From: Pricia mediterranea
GTDB lineage: Bacteria; Bacteroidota; Bacteroidia; Flavobacteriales; Flavobacteriaceae
Reading direction: 5' to 3'
DNA length: 64,000 nt
Assembly (NCBI RefSeq): GCF_032248455.1
Contig: NZ_JAVTTP010000001.1
Coordinates: forward strand, 4,004,001 to 4,068,000
This document shows, piece after piece, positions 46,047-54,717 of this stretch. Position 1 is the first letter of the stretch, and each line of letters begins with the position of its first letter. The position numbers and the translations under genes are program-made. The notes below the pieces were generated by a model. It was not told the DNA's origin, made no database searches, and was given only the letters and a program-made list of their open reading frames with translations.

Positions 46047-46820
46047 TTACTGTCGGTTAAGTACCTTGAAATCTTCATAACAGCTGCTAATGGCATCGAG
46101 AATTTGAAGATCGTTCGCTGTTTTGATAAAGGATTTCGAATAGTTGCAATTGTTTAGAATGTCTTGAATATCGACTTTATCGATCTGTAGTAGTTCAGTT
46201 AGTATTTCACGATCGAACTTTGAGGCCAATAGATCGCGGATCTGATCATCTTCCTTTATCTTACGCAGCTTTTTCATCTGGTTAGGCTGTTTCCCGAATA
46301 AGTTGCGGAGCAGGTCGGCGGGATTCATGATGGCTCCCAACACCTTGGTCACGGCACTCGGACTTTTACTGCCGGCCTCGTAACCGACCGAAAGACCTGA
46401 AATACTATATTGATAGGCATTATTGATGGGCAGGTTCTTTACATCGATTTCGAGGTAGCCGGTAAGCTGATAGGGACGTACGATGACCTCTTCGAGCGCA
46501 TAGGCGAGCTCGGTCAGCGCTATTTTGGTATTCTGAAATTTAAACATGTCATTGGTGACCCTTATTTTTTGGGACTTAAACCCTAAAAAGGAAAAATAAA
46601 GCGTGTCGTTGACCGCTGCCGTAATCTTGAATTGGCCCTTGTCATCGGTAATCGTACCCACAACTTGGTTGAGGTTGATTACATGAACGCTTTCCATAGG
46701 TTTGTCGGTCTGGGCATTGACCACTACGGCACTTAATTCCCGTTCTTCTATACTTTCTGATTCTTGGGATAGGACGATATGCGAAAACAGGATACATAGT
46801 AGCAGTAGGTACGGTTTCAT
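46047..46820 (-). CDS. Exported protein with CarboxypepD-like regulatory domain
   Basis: A 257-residue protein with a signal peptide (cleaved after IVLSQ). The domain at about residues 26-100 is a CarboxypepD-reg-like beta sandwich: VVNAQTDKPMESVHVIN, GTITDDKGQFKITAAVNDTL and FSFLGFKSQKIRV. The rest is helical with charged segments (MKKLRKIKEDDQIRDLLASK) and no plug or barrel, so it is not a TonB-dependent receptor. It is a common Bacteroidota envelope type of unknown role. Confidence 0.8.
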   Translation of the reverse strand: MKPYLLLLCILFSHIVLSQESESIEERELSAVVVNAQTDKPMESVHVINLNQVVGTITDDKGQFKITAAVNDTLYFSFLGFKSQKIRVTNDMFKFQNTKIALTELAYALEEVIVRPYQLTGYLEIDVKNLPINNAYQYSISGLSVGYEAGSKSPSAVTKVLGAIMNPADLLRNLFGKQPNQMKKLRKIKEDDQIRDLLASKFDREILTELLQIDKVDIQDILNNCNYSKSFIKTANDLQILDAISSCYEDFKVLNRQ

Positions 46821-46856
46821 GATTGCAGGTTACGGATTAAATGTACTAAACAAAAC

Positions 46857-46883
46857 AAAAAAATACGCCGAAGCGTATTTTTT
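46857..46883 (-). terminator. Rho-independent terminator downstream of the helicase gene
   Basis: An 11-bp stem around AATACGC / GCGTATT with a CGAA tetraloop (46869-46872) has A and T runs on either side. It lies 40 bp after the helicase stop on the minus strand and would isolate it from the next gene. Confidence 0.8.
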
Positions 46884-46922
46884 AATATACAATTAACTCT
46901 AAAAGTAATTTTCCCTGGCGCT

Positions 46923-48707
46923 TCAAAAGAAATCACTTCTACTCTTTTTCCCCCGTCTTTTACCGGAGTGTTGCGATTTACCTTTTGATCGGTCCCGTTG
47001 TCTCCCCTTGCCGCGGTCACCTCGGTCGTTGAATTGAGACCTTTTTTTGCCTTTGCTTTTCCCTTTTTTACCACGATAACCACCACCCGCGCCACCGCCG
47101 GGGTTTTGGGAAATCTCGACATTGATAAACCGTCCGTTCAACTTAAAATCGGTAAAGAACTTCAATATTGGCTCGGTATGTTCCGGATCGGTGTTGAAGA
47201 AAGAAAAAGAGTCTTTGGTATCGACTTTGTAAACATCTTCTTTGTCCAAGTTCAGTGTATCGCGCAAAAAGTCTTTCAGCGACATCCAATCGTAGCCATC
47301 TTTTTCGCCCACGTTAATAAAATAGCGTACCGATCCATTCGAAGACGGTGACCCGCCACTTTCCCTGGCGTTTTTACCGCTATCGACCGTATTTAAATCT
47401 TTGGCCTTGTTGTAATAATTCGAGAAGCGGGAAAACTCTACCGAAACTATTTTTTTTATCAGCTCATCGCGATCGATTCCCTCCAATACCTCGGTAATGG
47501 CGGGCAGGTAATTCTCGACATCTTTATTGACCTTGGTATTTTTTATTTTGTTTGCCGTATGATATAGCTGAATCTCGCAGATTTCGATCCCGGTGGGGAT
47601 TTTTTTCCGGACGAAATTTTGTTGGATTTTCTTCTCGATGGCCTTGATCTTTCTCAGTTCGCTGCGGGTAACGATGACCATGGAGATTCCCGATTTGCCG
47701 GCCCGGCCCGTTCGGCCACTTCTATGGGTATAGACTTCGATTTCATCGGGAAGCTGGTAATTGATTACGTGGGTAATGTCATCAACATCGATACCACGGG
47801 CGGCCACATCGGTTGCGACCAACATCTGTACCTGTTTCTTTCTGAAGGCGTTCATGACCAGGTCGCGCTGGTTCTGGCTGAGGTCTCCGTGCAGGGCACC
47901 GGCATTGTAACCGTCCTCTATCAACTTTTCCGCGACACGCTGGGTATCCCGTTTTGTTCTACAAAAAACCACGGAAAAGATATCGGGATTGGCATCGGCC
48001 AGTCTTTTAAGGGCGGGATACCGATCTCGCCCTCCGACCACGTAGTATTCATGATCAACCGTTGAGGTGCCCGCATTTTTGGTGCCGACAGTAATTTCAA
48101 CGGGACTGTCCATGAATTTCTTCGCGATTTTCGATACTTCTTTCGGCATGGTAGCCGAAAACAGCCAAGTGGATTTTTCTTTTGGGGTATTGCTTAGAAT
48201 TTCTTTGATATCCTCATAAAATCCCATATTTAGCATCTCATCGGCCTCGTCAAGAATGCAGTAGTCGATTTTGGAGATATCGACCAGACCGCGACCGATC
48301 ATATCCTTCATACGGCCCGGGGTGGCGACCACGATCTGTGCACCGCGCTTGATCTGGCGTGCTTGATCGGTAATGCTCGCACCGCCGTATATGGCGACGG
48401 TGTTCACGCCCTTCACGTACTTGGAGTAGGATTGTATTTCTTTAGTGATCTGTAAGCAAAGCTCACGGGTAGGGGAGAGGATCAATCCTTGTGTAGTACG
48501 ACTGTTTTGGTCCAGTTTCTGGATGAGCGGAAATCCAAAAGCGGCGGTCTTTCCTGTTCCCGTTTGGGCGAGTGCGACTAAATCCGTCTCCTCCTTCAAT
48601 AAAATGGGGATGGCTTTTTCCTGTACTTCCGAAGGAGTCTCAAAACCCATGTCGGCAACAGCATTCAACAACGGCTTGTTCAGCCCCAATGCTTCAAATT
48701 TTGTCAT
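46923..48707 (-). CDS. DEAD-box RNA helicase with DbpA-type RNA-binding domain
   Basis: A 594-residue helicase. Walker A is AQTGTGKT at 47-54, DEAD at 153-156, with SAT and HRSGRTGRAG later. After the two RecA domains comes a DbpA/CsdA-like RRM (about residues 470-545, RYFINVGEKDGYDWMSLKDF) and a Gly/Lys/Arg/Ser tail (GGGAGGGYRGKKGKSKGKKR). It probably remodels RNA in ribosome assembly or cold adaptation. The tail should bind RNA nonspecifically. Exact orthology (DeaD or DbpA) is unsure. Confidence 0.92.
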   Translation of the reverse strand: MTKFEALGLNKPLLNAVADMGFETPSEVQEKAIPILLKEETDLVALAQTGTGKTAAFGFPLIQKLDQNSRTTQGLILSPTRELCLQITKEIQSYSKYVKGVNTVAIYGGASITDQARQIKRGAQIVVATPGRMKDMIGRGLVDISKIDYCILDEADEMLNMGFYEDIKEILSNTPKEKSTWLFSATMPKEVSKIAKKFMDSPVEITVGTKNAGTSTVDHEYYVVGGRDRYPALKRLADANPDIFSVVFCRTKRDTQRVAEKLIEDGYNAGALHGDLSQNQRDLVMNAFRKKQVQMLVATDVAARGIDVDDITHVINYQLPDEIEVYTHRSGRTGRAGKSGISMVIVTRSELRKIKAIEKKIQQNFVRKKIPTGIEICEIQLYHTANKIKNTKVNKDVENYLPAITEVLEGIDRDELIKKIVSVEFSRFSNYYNKAKDLNTVDSGKNARESGGSPSSNGSVRYFINVGEKDGYDWMSLKDFLRDTLNLDKEDVYKVDTKDSFSFFNTDPEHTEPILKFFTDFKLNGRFINVEISQNPGGGAGGGYRGKKGKSKGKKRSQFNDRGDRGKGRQRDRSKGKSQHSGKRRGKKSRSDFF

Positions 48708-48865
48708 AATATGTTATCGTTAATCGCAAATATGTGTGTTGTAGAGAGCGATTAGCGTATAACCCATTCGACCTGCCCCAGAACAACACCTGCCATACCG
48801 GCGGCGTTAGAACACCCGTGTTGGGCGTAAAAGGCGGCAAAGGTACGTTTATTTATCCAGACCTC

Positions 48866-49438
48866 CTATTTCTCTAAAAATTGCAGCAATTTTCGTATTG
48901 CTTTTCCCCTGTGGCCAATGCGGTTTTTGGTTTCTATAGGGAGCTCCGCAAACGTTTTTTTGAATCCGAACGGTCTGAAGACGGGGTCATAACCGAAACC
49001 CTCCGTGCCTTTTTTTTCGGTGATGATCTCACCTGAGACCGTGCCCTTGAACGTATGGTGTTCTTGGTTCAGATTGAGCGCGATTACCGTGGCAAACATT
49101 GCGTTACGGTTGCTATGGACTTTCAGTTCCGACAGTAGTTTGTCCATATTGTCCGCCGAACTTTTATGTTCGCCCGCGTAACGCGCGGAAAATACGCCTG
49201 GGGCGCCATGAAGGGCATCCACCAGAAGTCCCGTATCATCGGCGAAACAGGGCAACGTATAGTTCTCGGTCACGTAATTGGCCTTGATGCGGGCGTTTTC
49301 CTCCAAGGTTTCTCCTGTTTCCGGGATTTCGCCGGTACAACCGATGTCGGTCAGCGATACCAGGTCGATACATACGGGCATCAGTTTTTTGACCTCGGCG
49401 AATTTGTTTTTATTGTGTGTGGCAAATACGAGTTTCAT
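48866..49438 (-). CDS. rdgB: Non-canonical purine NTP pyrophosphatase
   Basis: 190 residues from the ATG at 49438 (MKLVFATHNKNKFAEVKKL). A longer frame upstream overlaps the divergent gene and is not family-like. Signature motifs are THNKNK at residue 7, FADDTGLLVDAL, GVFSARYAGE and EGFGYDPVFRP. It hydrolyses dITP, dXTP and similar nucleotides to keep them out of DNA. Confidence 0.94.
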   Translation of the reverse strand: MKLVFATHNKNKFAEVKKLMPVCIDLVSLTDIGCTGEIPETGETLEENARIKANYVTENYTLPCFADDTGLLVDALHGAPGVFSARYAGEHKSSADNMDKLLSELKVHSNRNAMFATVIALNLNQEHHTFKGTVSGEIITEKKGTEGFGYDPVFRPFGFKKTFAELPIETKNRIGHRGKAIRKLLQFLEK

Positions 49439-49464
49439 GCGGTTAAAAATAGTAATTTTGAAGG

Positions 49465-49917
49465 ATGAAATGGAAAATTCCCCCTGCCGTTGTGTTGTTT
49501 GTCTTCGGATTGCTAATGTATTTGCTCGCGGAATTTCTTCCCTTCGGTTATTTCGATTTTTTTGGTCGTCATTATCTGGCAATCGCTTTTGTGGTATTTG
49601 CCATTGTGGTGGTGACGATAGCGCTATATCAATTTTATACTGCAAAGACCACCATAGACCCTACGCGTCCCGACACAACGAATAAATTGGTAGTAAGCGG
49701 TATTTATGCCTATACCCGCAATCCGATGTATCTTGGTTTGTTACTGATTTTACTAGCCTGGGGCCTCTGGTTAGGTAATGCTTTCAACACCCTTTTGGCC
49801 GCGGCCTTTGTGGCCTATATGAATCGATTTCAGATTGCCCGCGAAGAACAGGCTTTGAACGAGATTTTCGGAAAAGACTTCAAGCAGTATTGCCTGTTGG
49901 TACGGAGATGGTTCTGA
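49465..49917 (+). CDS. Isoprenylcysteine methyltransferase-like membrane protein
   Basis: A 150-residue membrane protein with four hydrophobic helices. The C-terminal half holds the methyltransferase signature GIYAYTRNPMYLGLLLILL and the later REEQALNEIFGKDFKQY, typical of the ICMT/PEMT (NnrU-related) group that binds S-adenosylmethionine in the membrane. The start is 27 bp from the divergent rdgB start. The substrate is unknown. Confidence 0.85.
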   Translation: MKWKIPPAVVLFVFGLLMYLLAEFLPFGYFDFFGRHYLAIAFVVFAIVVVTIALYQFYTAKTTIDPTRPDTTNKLVVSGIYAYTRNPMYLGLLLILLAWGLWLGNAFNTLLAAAFVAYMNRFQIAREEQALNEIFGKDFKQYCLLVRRWF

Positions 49918-49928
49918 TTTAGGTAATC

Positions 49929-50029
49929 ATATAAGCTTATATTTTGAACTATAAGCATTTTAGCTTATATAATTAAATAGTAGCAAATTCGATAATATTT
50001 TTATATATTAGTGAATTAACTTATATAAA
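49929..50029. promoter_or_regulatory. Cluster of TATAAGC dyads, predicted operator
   Basis: Two inverted repeats precede the SatD-like gene: the perfect 14-bp palindrome ATATAAGCTTATAT (49929-49942) and TATAAGC-N6-GCTTATA (49950-49969). CTTATATAA in the second recurs at 50020-50028 just before the start codon. These look like binding sites for a dimeric helix-turn-helix protein, plausibly the one encoded directly downstream. Confidence 0.65.
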
Positions 50030-50032
50030 GGC

Positions 50033-50644
50033 ATGATAGCTGTTATTACCGGAGATATAATCAAATCTGAGAACTATGAGGCTTCGACATGGCTTGGCCT
50101 GTTGAAAAGCTACCTCTCCAGTCTTGGTGAATCGCCTACCGACTGGGATATATACCGAGGCGATGAGTTTCAATTGAGAATTAACGATAATGACGCACTA
50201 GGTGCTGCCATCCATATAAAAGCCTTGATAAAGACGGTAAACGGGCTTGACGTTCGTATGGGAATCGGTCTGGGGACCCAAACTTTTAAAGGTTCGGGGG
50301 TCAGCGAATCGAATGGGCCCGCTTACCATCGATCCGGTAGAACCTTTGAATCCTTAAAGGAAGATAAGCTGAATCTCAGCATCGCTACCGGCAGCGATTT
50401 CTACGATGATACCTTGAACCTGATGCTCAAATTGGCCCTTGATTTTATGGATGATTGGAGCACCGTATCCGCAGAAATCGTCGTTTTGGCTTTTGAACGT
50501 CCAAAGGCCTCCCAAAAAGAGCTGGCCAAGCGGCTCGGTATTCAACAGTCGGCCGTCAGCCAGCGACAGAAAAGGGCGCGACTCGACCTGGTCCTTGAGT
50601 TACTCGATTACTATGACACTACCGTAAAAGAACTGAATCGATGA
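50033..50644 (+). CDS. SatD-like protein: cyclase-type palm domain plus HTH
   Basis: A 203-residue protein. Residues 1-130 resemble a class III cyclase or GGDEF-type palm: VITGDIIKS with Asp8 in strand one, YRGDEFQL with Asp44 at the turn, MGIGLGTQ, then GPAYHRSGRTFESLK, the helix that follows the catalytic core in cyclases. Residues 155-185 are a helix-turn-helix (ASQKELAKRLGIQQSAVSQR). The whole matches the SatD family, usually called a transcriptional regulator. The two acidic residues sit where metal ligands lie in cyclases, so catalysis is possible but untested. Coupled by ATGA overlap to the DUF3307 gene. Confidence 0.75.
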   Translation: MIAVITGDIIKSENYEASTWLGLLKSYLSSLGESPTDWDIYRGDEFQLRINDNDALGAAIHIKALIKTVNGLDVRMGIGLGTQTFKGSGVSESNGPAYHRSGRTFESLKEDKLNLSIATGSDFYDDTLNLMLKLALDFMDDWSTVSAEIVVLAFERPKASQKELAKRLGIQQSAVSQRQKRARLDLVLELLDYYDTTVKELNR

Positions 50645-51336
50645 TGATTTTCACCAAACTTCTACTGGCGCATTTAATCGGGGATTTTTTATTACAGCCA
50701 CTTCGATGGGTGATTCACAAAGAAACGAACAAGATTAGATCGAAGTATCTTTATCTACACATATTGCTGCATTTCATTGTAACCCTCATTCTTTTGTGGG
50801 ACTTGCAATACTGGAAACTGGCGGTAATCGTTGCCATTTCACATTATGCAATAGATTTGGCCAAACTTTACGCTGCGCCTTTGTTCAGGCTTAAAAGCAT
50901 CCCGTTTTTTGTCGATCAATTTCTTCACCTGACCGTACTCTACCTGGTCGCCTATCAGGGCGACTGGCTACAGATCATCGCGGATTTTTTTCAGAAACTG
51001 GACTGGCCCTTGGTAACCGCTGTCGTTTTCGTCACCTTTCCGGCTGCCATTGTAATGGGTAAATTTCTTGAGGCTATGGGCGATAAAATCGAATTAGACC
51101 ATAAATCCCTCCCCAATGCGGGCAAATATATAGGTATTATCGAGCGCTTGTTCGTACTGCTGTTCATTATATTGGGAAGGTGGGAGGCTATCGGGCTGTT
51201 GATTGGTGCGAAGTCCGTTTTCCGCTTCAATGACCTTAAAGAAAGCAATAATAGAAAACTAACGGAGTATATTTTGATCGGTACCCTTTTGAGTTTCGGG
51301 CTTGCCATACTAACGGGACTCATTTACAGGGCCTGA
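50641..51336 (+). CDS. DUF3307 family membrane protein
   Basis: A 231-residue protein with about six hydrophobic segments. It begins MMIFTKLLLAHLIGDFLLQP, the DUF3307 hallmark (LLxAHLxGDFLLQ), and has HILLHFIVTLILL, AISHYAIDLAK and VDQFLHLTVLYLVAY. Conserved His and Asp residues lie within or beside membrane helices, a pattern of membrane-embedded enzymes or metal sites. Its start codon overlaps the stop of the SatD-like gene (ATGA), so the two proteins are probably made together. Function unknown. Confidence 0.82.
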   Translation: MMIFTKLLLAHLIGDFLLQPLRWVIHKETNKIRSKYLYLHILLHFIVTLILLWDLQYWKLAVIVAISHYAIDLAKLYAAPLFRLKSIPFFVDQFLHLTVLYLVAYQGDWLQIIADFFQKLDWPLVTAVVFVTFPAAIVMGKFLEAMGDKIELDHKSLPNAGKYIGIIERLFVLLFIILGRWEAIGLLIGAKSVFRFNDLKESNNRKLTEYILIGTLLSFGLAILTGLIYRA

Positions 51337-51810
51337 AATCTATCCAATCTTGAAATCTTATTTGATACATCCCTATCAAATTGCCTTAGATTAGTGACAG
51401 AGACAACATTATAGGACCAATTCCGAGTAATGGGAAAAAATTATCTTTATTTTTGTGCCTTGATTTTAAAATTCCAAATGTTTATCCGTTTTGAAACCTA
51501 AACCTGAGGTAGGACTGAAGATTTAGGACGAAGGACTAAAAAATATTGGAAAAACGGCCTGTTTTGTAAAGAAATCAACCGTTTTACGTCCTAGACCCCA
51601 AAGTCTTACGTCCTTTTAACGTTTAGGAAATAATGCGGACAAGCATTTTAATCATTTTGAACAAAGATGTCACGCCGAGCGCAGTCGAGACGTTTTGGTC
51701 GACCTTTCGATTTTGTTAAAGGTGCCAACAACCTCTCTAGACTTCTAGAGGGACAAGCCTAAAATTATAAACCCTTTACGCGCGTGGACGGACAAGGATT
51801 TCATTAAATT
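51337..51810. other. 474-bp intergenic region with repeats, upstream of serA
   Basis: It contains dispersed repeat copy A (separate entry), a CGAGCGCAGTCGAGA motif near 51677, an imperfect hairpin CTCTAGA-CT-TCTAGAG near 51735, and a TATTTTTG box at 51448-51455. No convincing gene is present. Confidence 0.6.
51476..51652. repeat. Dispersed intergenic repeat, copy A
   Basis: About 177 bp. It begins AAATGTTTATCCGTTTT and ends near GCGGACAAGCATTTTAA. It aligns over its whole length with copy B at 54446-54620 in the same orientation, with visible substitutions and small gaps. Confidence 0.7.
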
Positions 51811-53703
51811 ATGATAGATACAGCTAGGAAGTACGTATTCGATTTTGATAGTACCTTGACCCGGGTCGAGGCCTTGGATGTTTTGGCGGAGATGACGCTG
51901 AAAGGAAAACCGGATTATGACGAAGTCATAGCCAAAATTCAAAAGATTACCAATCTGGGTATCGATGGCGATATTTCCTTTACGGAGTCGTTAGAGCGGC
52001 GCATTCAATTATTGGACGCGCACAAAAATGATCTAATACCATTGGTGGAAGAGCTACGACATAAAATTTCTAAATCCATTGAGGCGAACAAAGAGTTTTT
52101 CGAGAAGTTTTCGGATGATATCTACGTAATTTCCTGTGGCTTTAAAGAGTTTATCGACCCTATAGTCAAAGAATATAACATTCCATCGGAACGCGTGTAC
52201 GCCAATACTTTCGAGTTTGATGAGGAGGGCAATATTATCGGTTTTGACGAAAACAACGTATTGGCTTCCCACAATGGTAAGATCGAGTGCCTTAAGCAAT
52301 TGAATCTCGATGGCGAGGTACAGGTCATCGGTGACGGGTATAGCGACTATGTCATGCGCGAATCCGGTATCGCCCATAAATTCTTTGCCTATACCGAAAA
52401 CGTACACCGCGAAAAGGCTGCGAACAAAGCCGATCATATAGCTCCGAACATGGACGAATTTTTATTTGTGAACGATTTGCCTAGAAACCTATCTTATCCC
52501 AAGAACCGAATCAAAATCCTACTACTGGAAAATGTGCATTCCGATGCTTTCGAAAACCTTTCGGAAGACGGCTTTTCGGTGGAACTATTGACGCATAGTA
52601 TCCCCGAAGAAGAGCTCATCGAAAAAATCAAGGGCGTACACGTATTAGGAATCCGGTCCAAGACCCAAGTGACACAAAAAGTGCTCGATGCGGCTGACAA
52701 ATTGCTGGTGGTCGGTGCCTTTTGCATCGGTACGACCCAAATTGATCTGGAGCATGCCAAGAAAAAAGGAGTAGTCGTTTTTAATGCGCCCTACAGCAAT
52801 ACGCGATCTGTGGTCGAATTGGCCATTGGCGAAATTATTATGCTTACGCGGAGTATTTTTCCCCGAAGTACGGAAATCCACAACGGCTCTTGGCAGAAAA
52901 CGGCGGTCGGATCTCGCGAGGTGCGTGGCAAGAATCTCGGTATCGTGGGATATGGCAACATCGGAAAACAACTTTCCATCTTGGCCGAAGCCCTTGGAAT
53001 GCGTGTTTACTATTACGATATCGAGGACAGTCTCGCCATGGGCAACGCAAAAAAATGCGGAACGCTCGAAGACCTTTTAAATGTTTCGGACGTGGTCACC
53101 CTCCATATCGACGACAATCCTGCGAACGAAAATTTTATTGGGGAACGCGAAATCGGACAAATGCGCGACGGAGCCATGCTGGTCAATCTTTCCCGAGGAT
53201 TTGTAGTCGATATCGCGGCTTTGGCGGACGCGCTCAAAACCGGAAAACTTTCGGGGGCGGCCATTGACGTTTACCCCGAAGAACCCAGGAGCAATGGAGA
53301 ATTTAAGTCGGAACTGCAGGGATTGGACAATGTAATTCTCACCCCCCACATCGGAGGCAGTACCGAAGAGGCGCAACGCGATATTGCCGATTTTGTGCCG
53401 AATAAGATAATGGACTATATCAATTCGGGCAATACGGTCGATGCCGTGAACTTTCCGAATATACGTTTGCCCAAACAGAACGGGGTGCACCGTTTTTTGC
53501 ATATTCACAAGAACATGCCCGGTATCATGGCCAAGATCAATGCCGTTTTGGCCGAATACGAACTCAATATTTCGGGCCAATACCTGTCTACCGATAGCGA
53601 AGTCGGCTACGTCATTACAGATTTGGACAAGGAATACAATAAAGATGTGATCAAGGCCTTGAAAAAAGTAGAGAACACCATCAAGTTTCGGGTACTTTAT
53701 TAG
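51811..53703 (+). CDS. serA: Fused phosphoserine phosphatase / phosphoglycerate dehydrogenase
   Basis: A 630-residue two-enzyme protein. Residues 1 to about 215 are a SerB-type HAD phosphatase: Asp11 and Asp13 in FDFDST, Ser108 in VISCGF, Lys157, and GDGYSD at 174-179. Residues 235-630 are SerA: the Rossmann loop GYGNIG near 380, catalytic Arg462 (NLSRG), Glu491 region and His513 (TPHIGGS), then a C-terminal ACT-like domain (from about 555) that usually binds serine. It would carry out steps one and three of serine synthesis; step two needs SerC, not in this window. Every listed catalytic residue is present in both halves. Confidence 0.92.
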   Translation: MIDTARKYVFDFDSTLTRVEALDVLAEMTLKGKPDYDEVIAKIQKITNLGIDGDISFTESLERRIQLLDAHKNDLIPLVEELRHKISKSIEANKEFFEKFSDDIYVISCGFKEFIDPIVKEYNIPSERVYANTFEFDEEGNIIGFDENNVLASHNGKIECLKQLNLDGEVQVIGDGYSDYVMRESGIAHKFFAYTENVHREKAANKADHIAPNMDEFLFVNDLPRNLSYPKNRIKILLLENVHSDAFENLSEDGFSVELLTHSIPEEELIEKIKGVHVLGIRSKTQVTQKVLDAADKLLVVGAFCIGTTQIDLEHAKKKGVVVFNAPYSNTRSVVELAIGEIIMLTRSIFPRSTEIHNGSWQKTAVGSREVRGKNLGIVGYGNIGKQLSILAEALGMRVYYYDIEDSLAMGNAKKCGTLEDLLNVSDVVTLHIDDNPANENFIGEREIGQMRDGAMLVNLSRGFVVDIAALADALKTGKLSGAAIDVYPEEPRSNGEFKSELQGLDNVILTPHIGGSTEEAQRDIADFVPNKIMDYINSGNTVDAVNFPNIRLPKQNGVHRFLHIHKNMPGIMAKINAVLAEYELNISGQYLSTDSEVGYVITDLDKEYNKDVIKALKKVENTIKFRVLY

Positions 53704-53917
53704 AAAAAGAAAAAAGATCCGGCGCTTAGGGCTTTTGTAATAGGTCTAATCTAGGGCCTGTTAACACAAAGCCCAAAACTGGCTTATTTGTCTTTTTTCT
53801 TCCCCTCGGACGAGTTATAAATCTGAAGGACGGAGCGAATTCGAGCTGCCAATTTCCGTTATTCGTTGAGCTTGAAGCTTTCGCTGGCACATGCCGTCCC
53901 GCACTCGAACTTGAACT

Positions 53918-54391
53918 TTATTTGTGATGGTAGGGTTCGTTCCGCAGAATTGTAAATGCCCGGTACATCTGCTCTATTGCGAACAACCGTACCATTTGGT
54001 GCGAAAAGGTCATTTTTGAGAGACTGACCTTGCCCTGTGCCCGGGCATAAAGTGTATCGCCGAATCCGTAAGGGCCCCCTATGGCAAATACCAATCTTTT
54101 AATTCCGGAGTTCATCCTTTTTTGCAAATGTTTCGCAAAATCCACTGATGTGAATTGTTTTCCGTTTTCATCCAAAAGCACAAGAACATCCGACGAATTC
54201 ACCTTTTTCAAAATTTGTTCTCCCTCTTTTCGCCTTTGCTGTACTTCAGTCAGATTTTTTACGTTTTTGATATCGGGCAAGGTCACGAGTTCAAACCTGA
54301 CGTAATGCCTAAGCCGCTTTTCATATTCCGAAATAAGCGTTTGAAGCGGTTTGCTGTCCGTTTTGCCAATGGCTAGAAGGATGATAGTCAT
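53918..54391 (-). CDS. rlmH: 23S rRNA pseudouridine-1915 N3-methyltransferase
   Basis: 157 residues from the ATG at 54391 (MTIILLAIGKTDSKPLQTLI); 16 further upstream codons are open but not family-like. RlmH motifs are the SPOUT knot FAIGGPYGFGD, SLSKMTFSHQMVRLFAIEQM and the C-terminal AFTILRNEPYHHK, which is nearly invariant. It methylates the pseudouridine in helix 69. It is convergent with the serA fusion gene. Confidence 0.96.
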   Translation of the reverse strand: MTIILLAIGKTDSKPLQTLISEYEKRLRHYVRFELVTLPDIKNVKNLTEVQQRRKEGEQILKKVNSSDVLVLLDENGKQFTSVDFAKHLQKRMNSGIKRLVFAIGGPYGFGDTLYARAQGKVSLSKMTFSHQMVRLFAIEQMYRAFTILRNEPYHHK

Positions 54392-54717
54392 CTGGCAAAT
54401 GTAATTCGGAATTTCTAAAATCCTAATACCGCAGCACAAAACATGAAATGCTTATCCGTTTTAAGCCCAAACCCGACATAGGATGGTAAGACTTGGGAAA
54501 AAGGATAAAAGAATCAGAAAAAGCGGTCCGTTTTATAGAAAAGTGGATGGTCTACGTCTTAAATCATTCATTTAATGTCATGTTAGAAGATTAGGTAACT
54601 GGGCCGACAAGCAAATAATATAATTCGGGATGCTGCACACCGGTAAACCGATAACTCGGTAAGATTTCACTAATTTAGCGCCAATCGAAGTTAAGCGCAA
54701 TAAGATATTCCCATTAT
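54392..54717. other. 326-bp intergenic region rlmH / nadC
   Basis: Divergent promoters must lie here. Most of it is dispersed repeat copy B. No gene or RNA was recognised in the rest. Confidence 0.55.
54446..54620. repeat. Dispersed intergenic repeat, copy B
   Basis: About 175 bp. It begins AAATGCTTATCCGTTTT (one difference from copy A over 17 bp), has the matching AAAAAGCGGTCCGTTTT block in the middle, and ends near GGGCCGACAAGCAAATAAT. It lies about 3 kb from copy A, in the same orientation. Confidence 0.7.
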
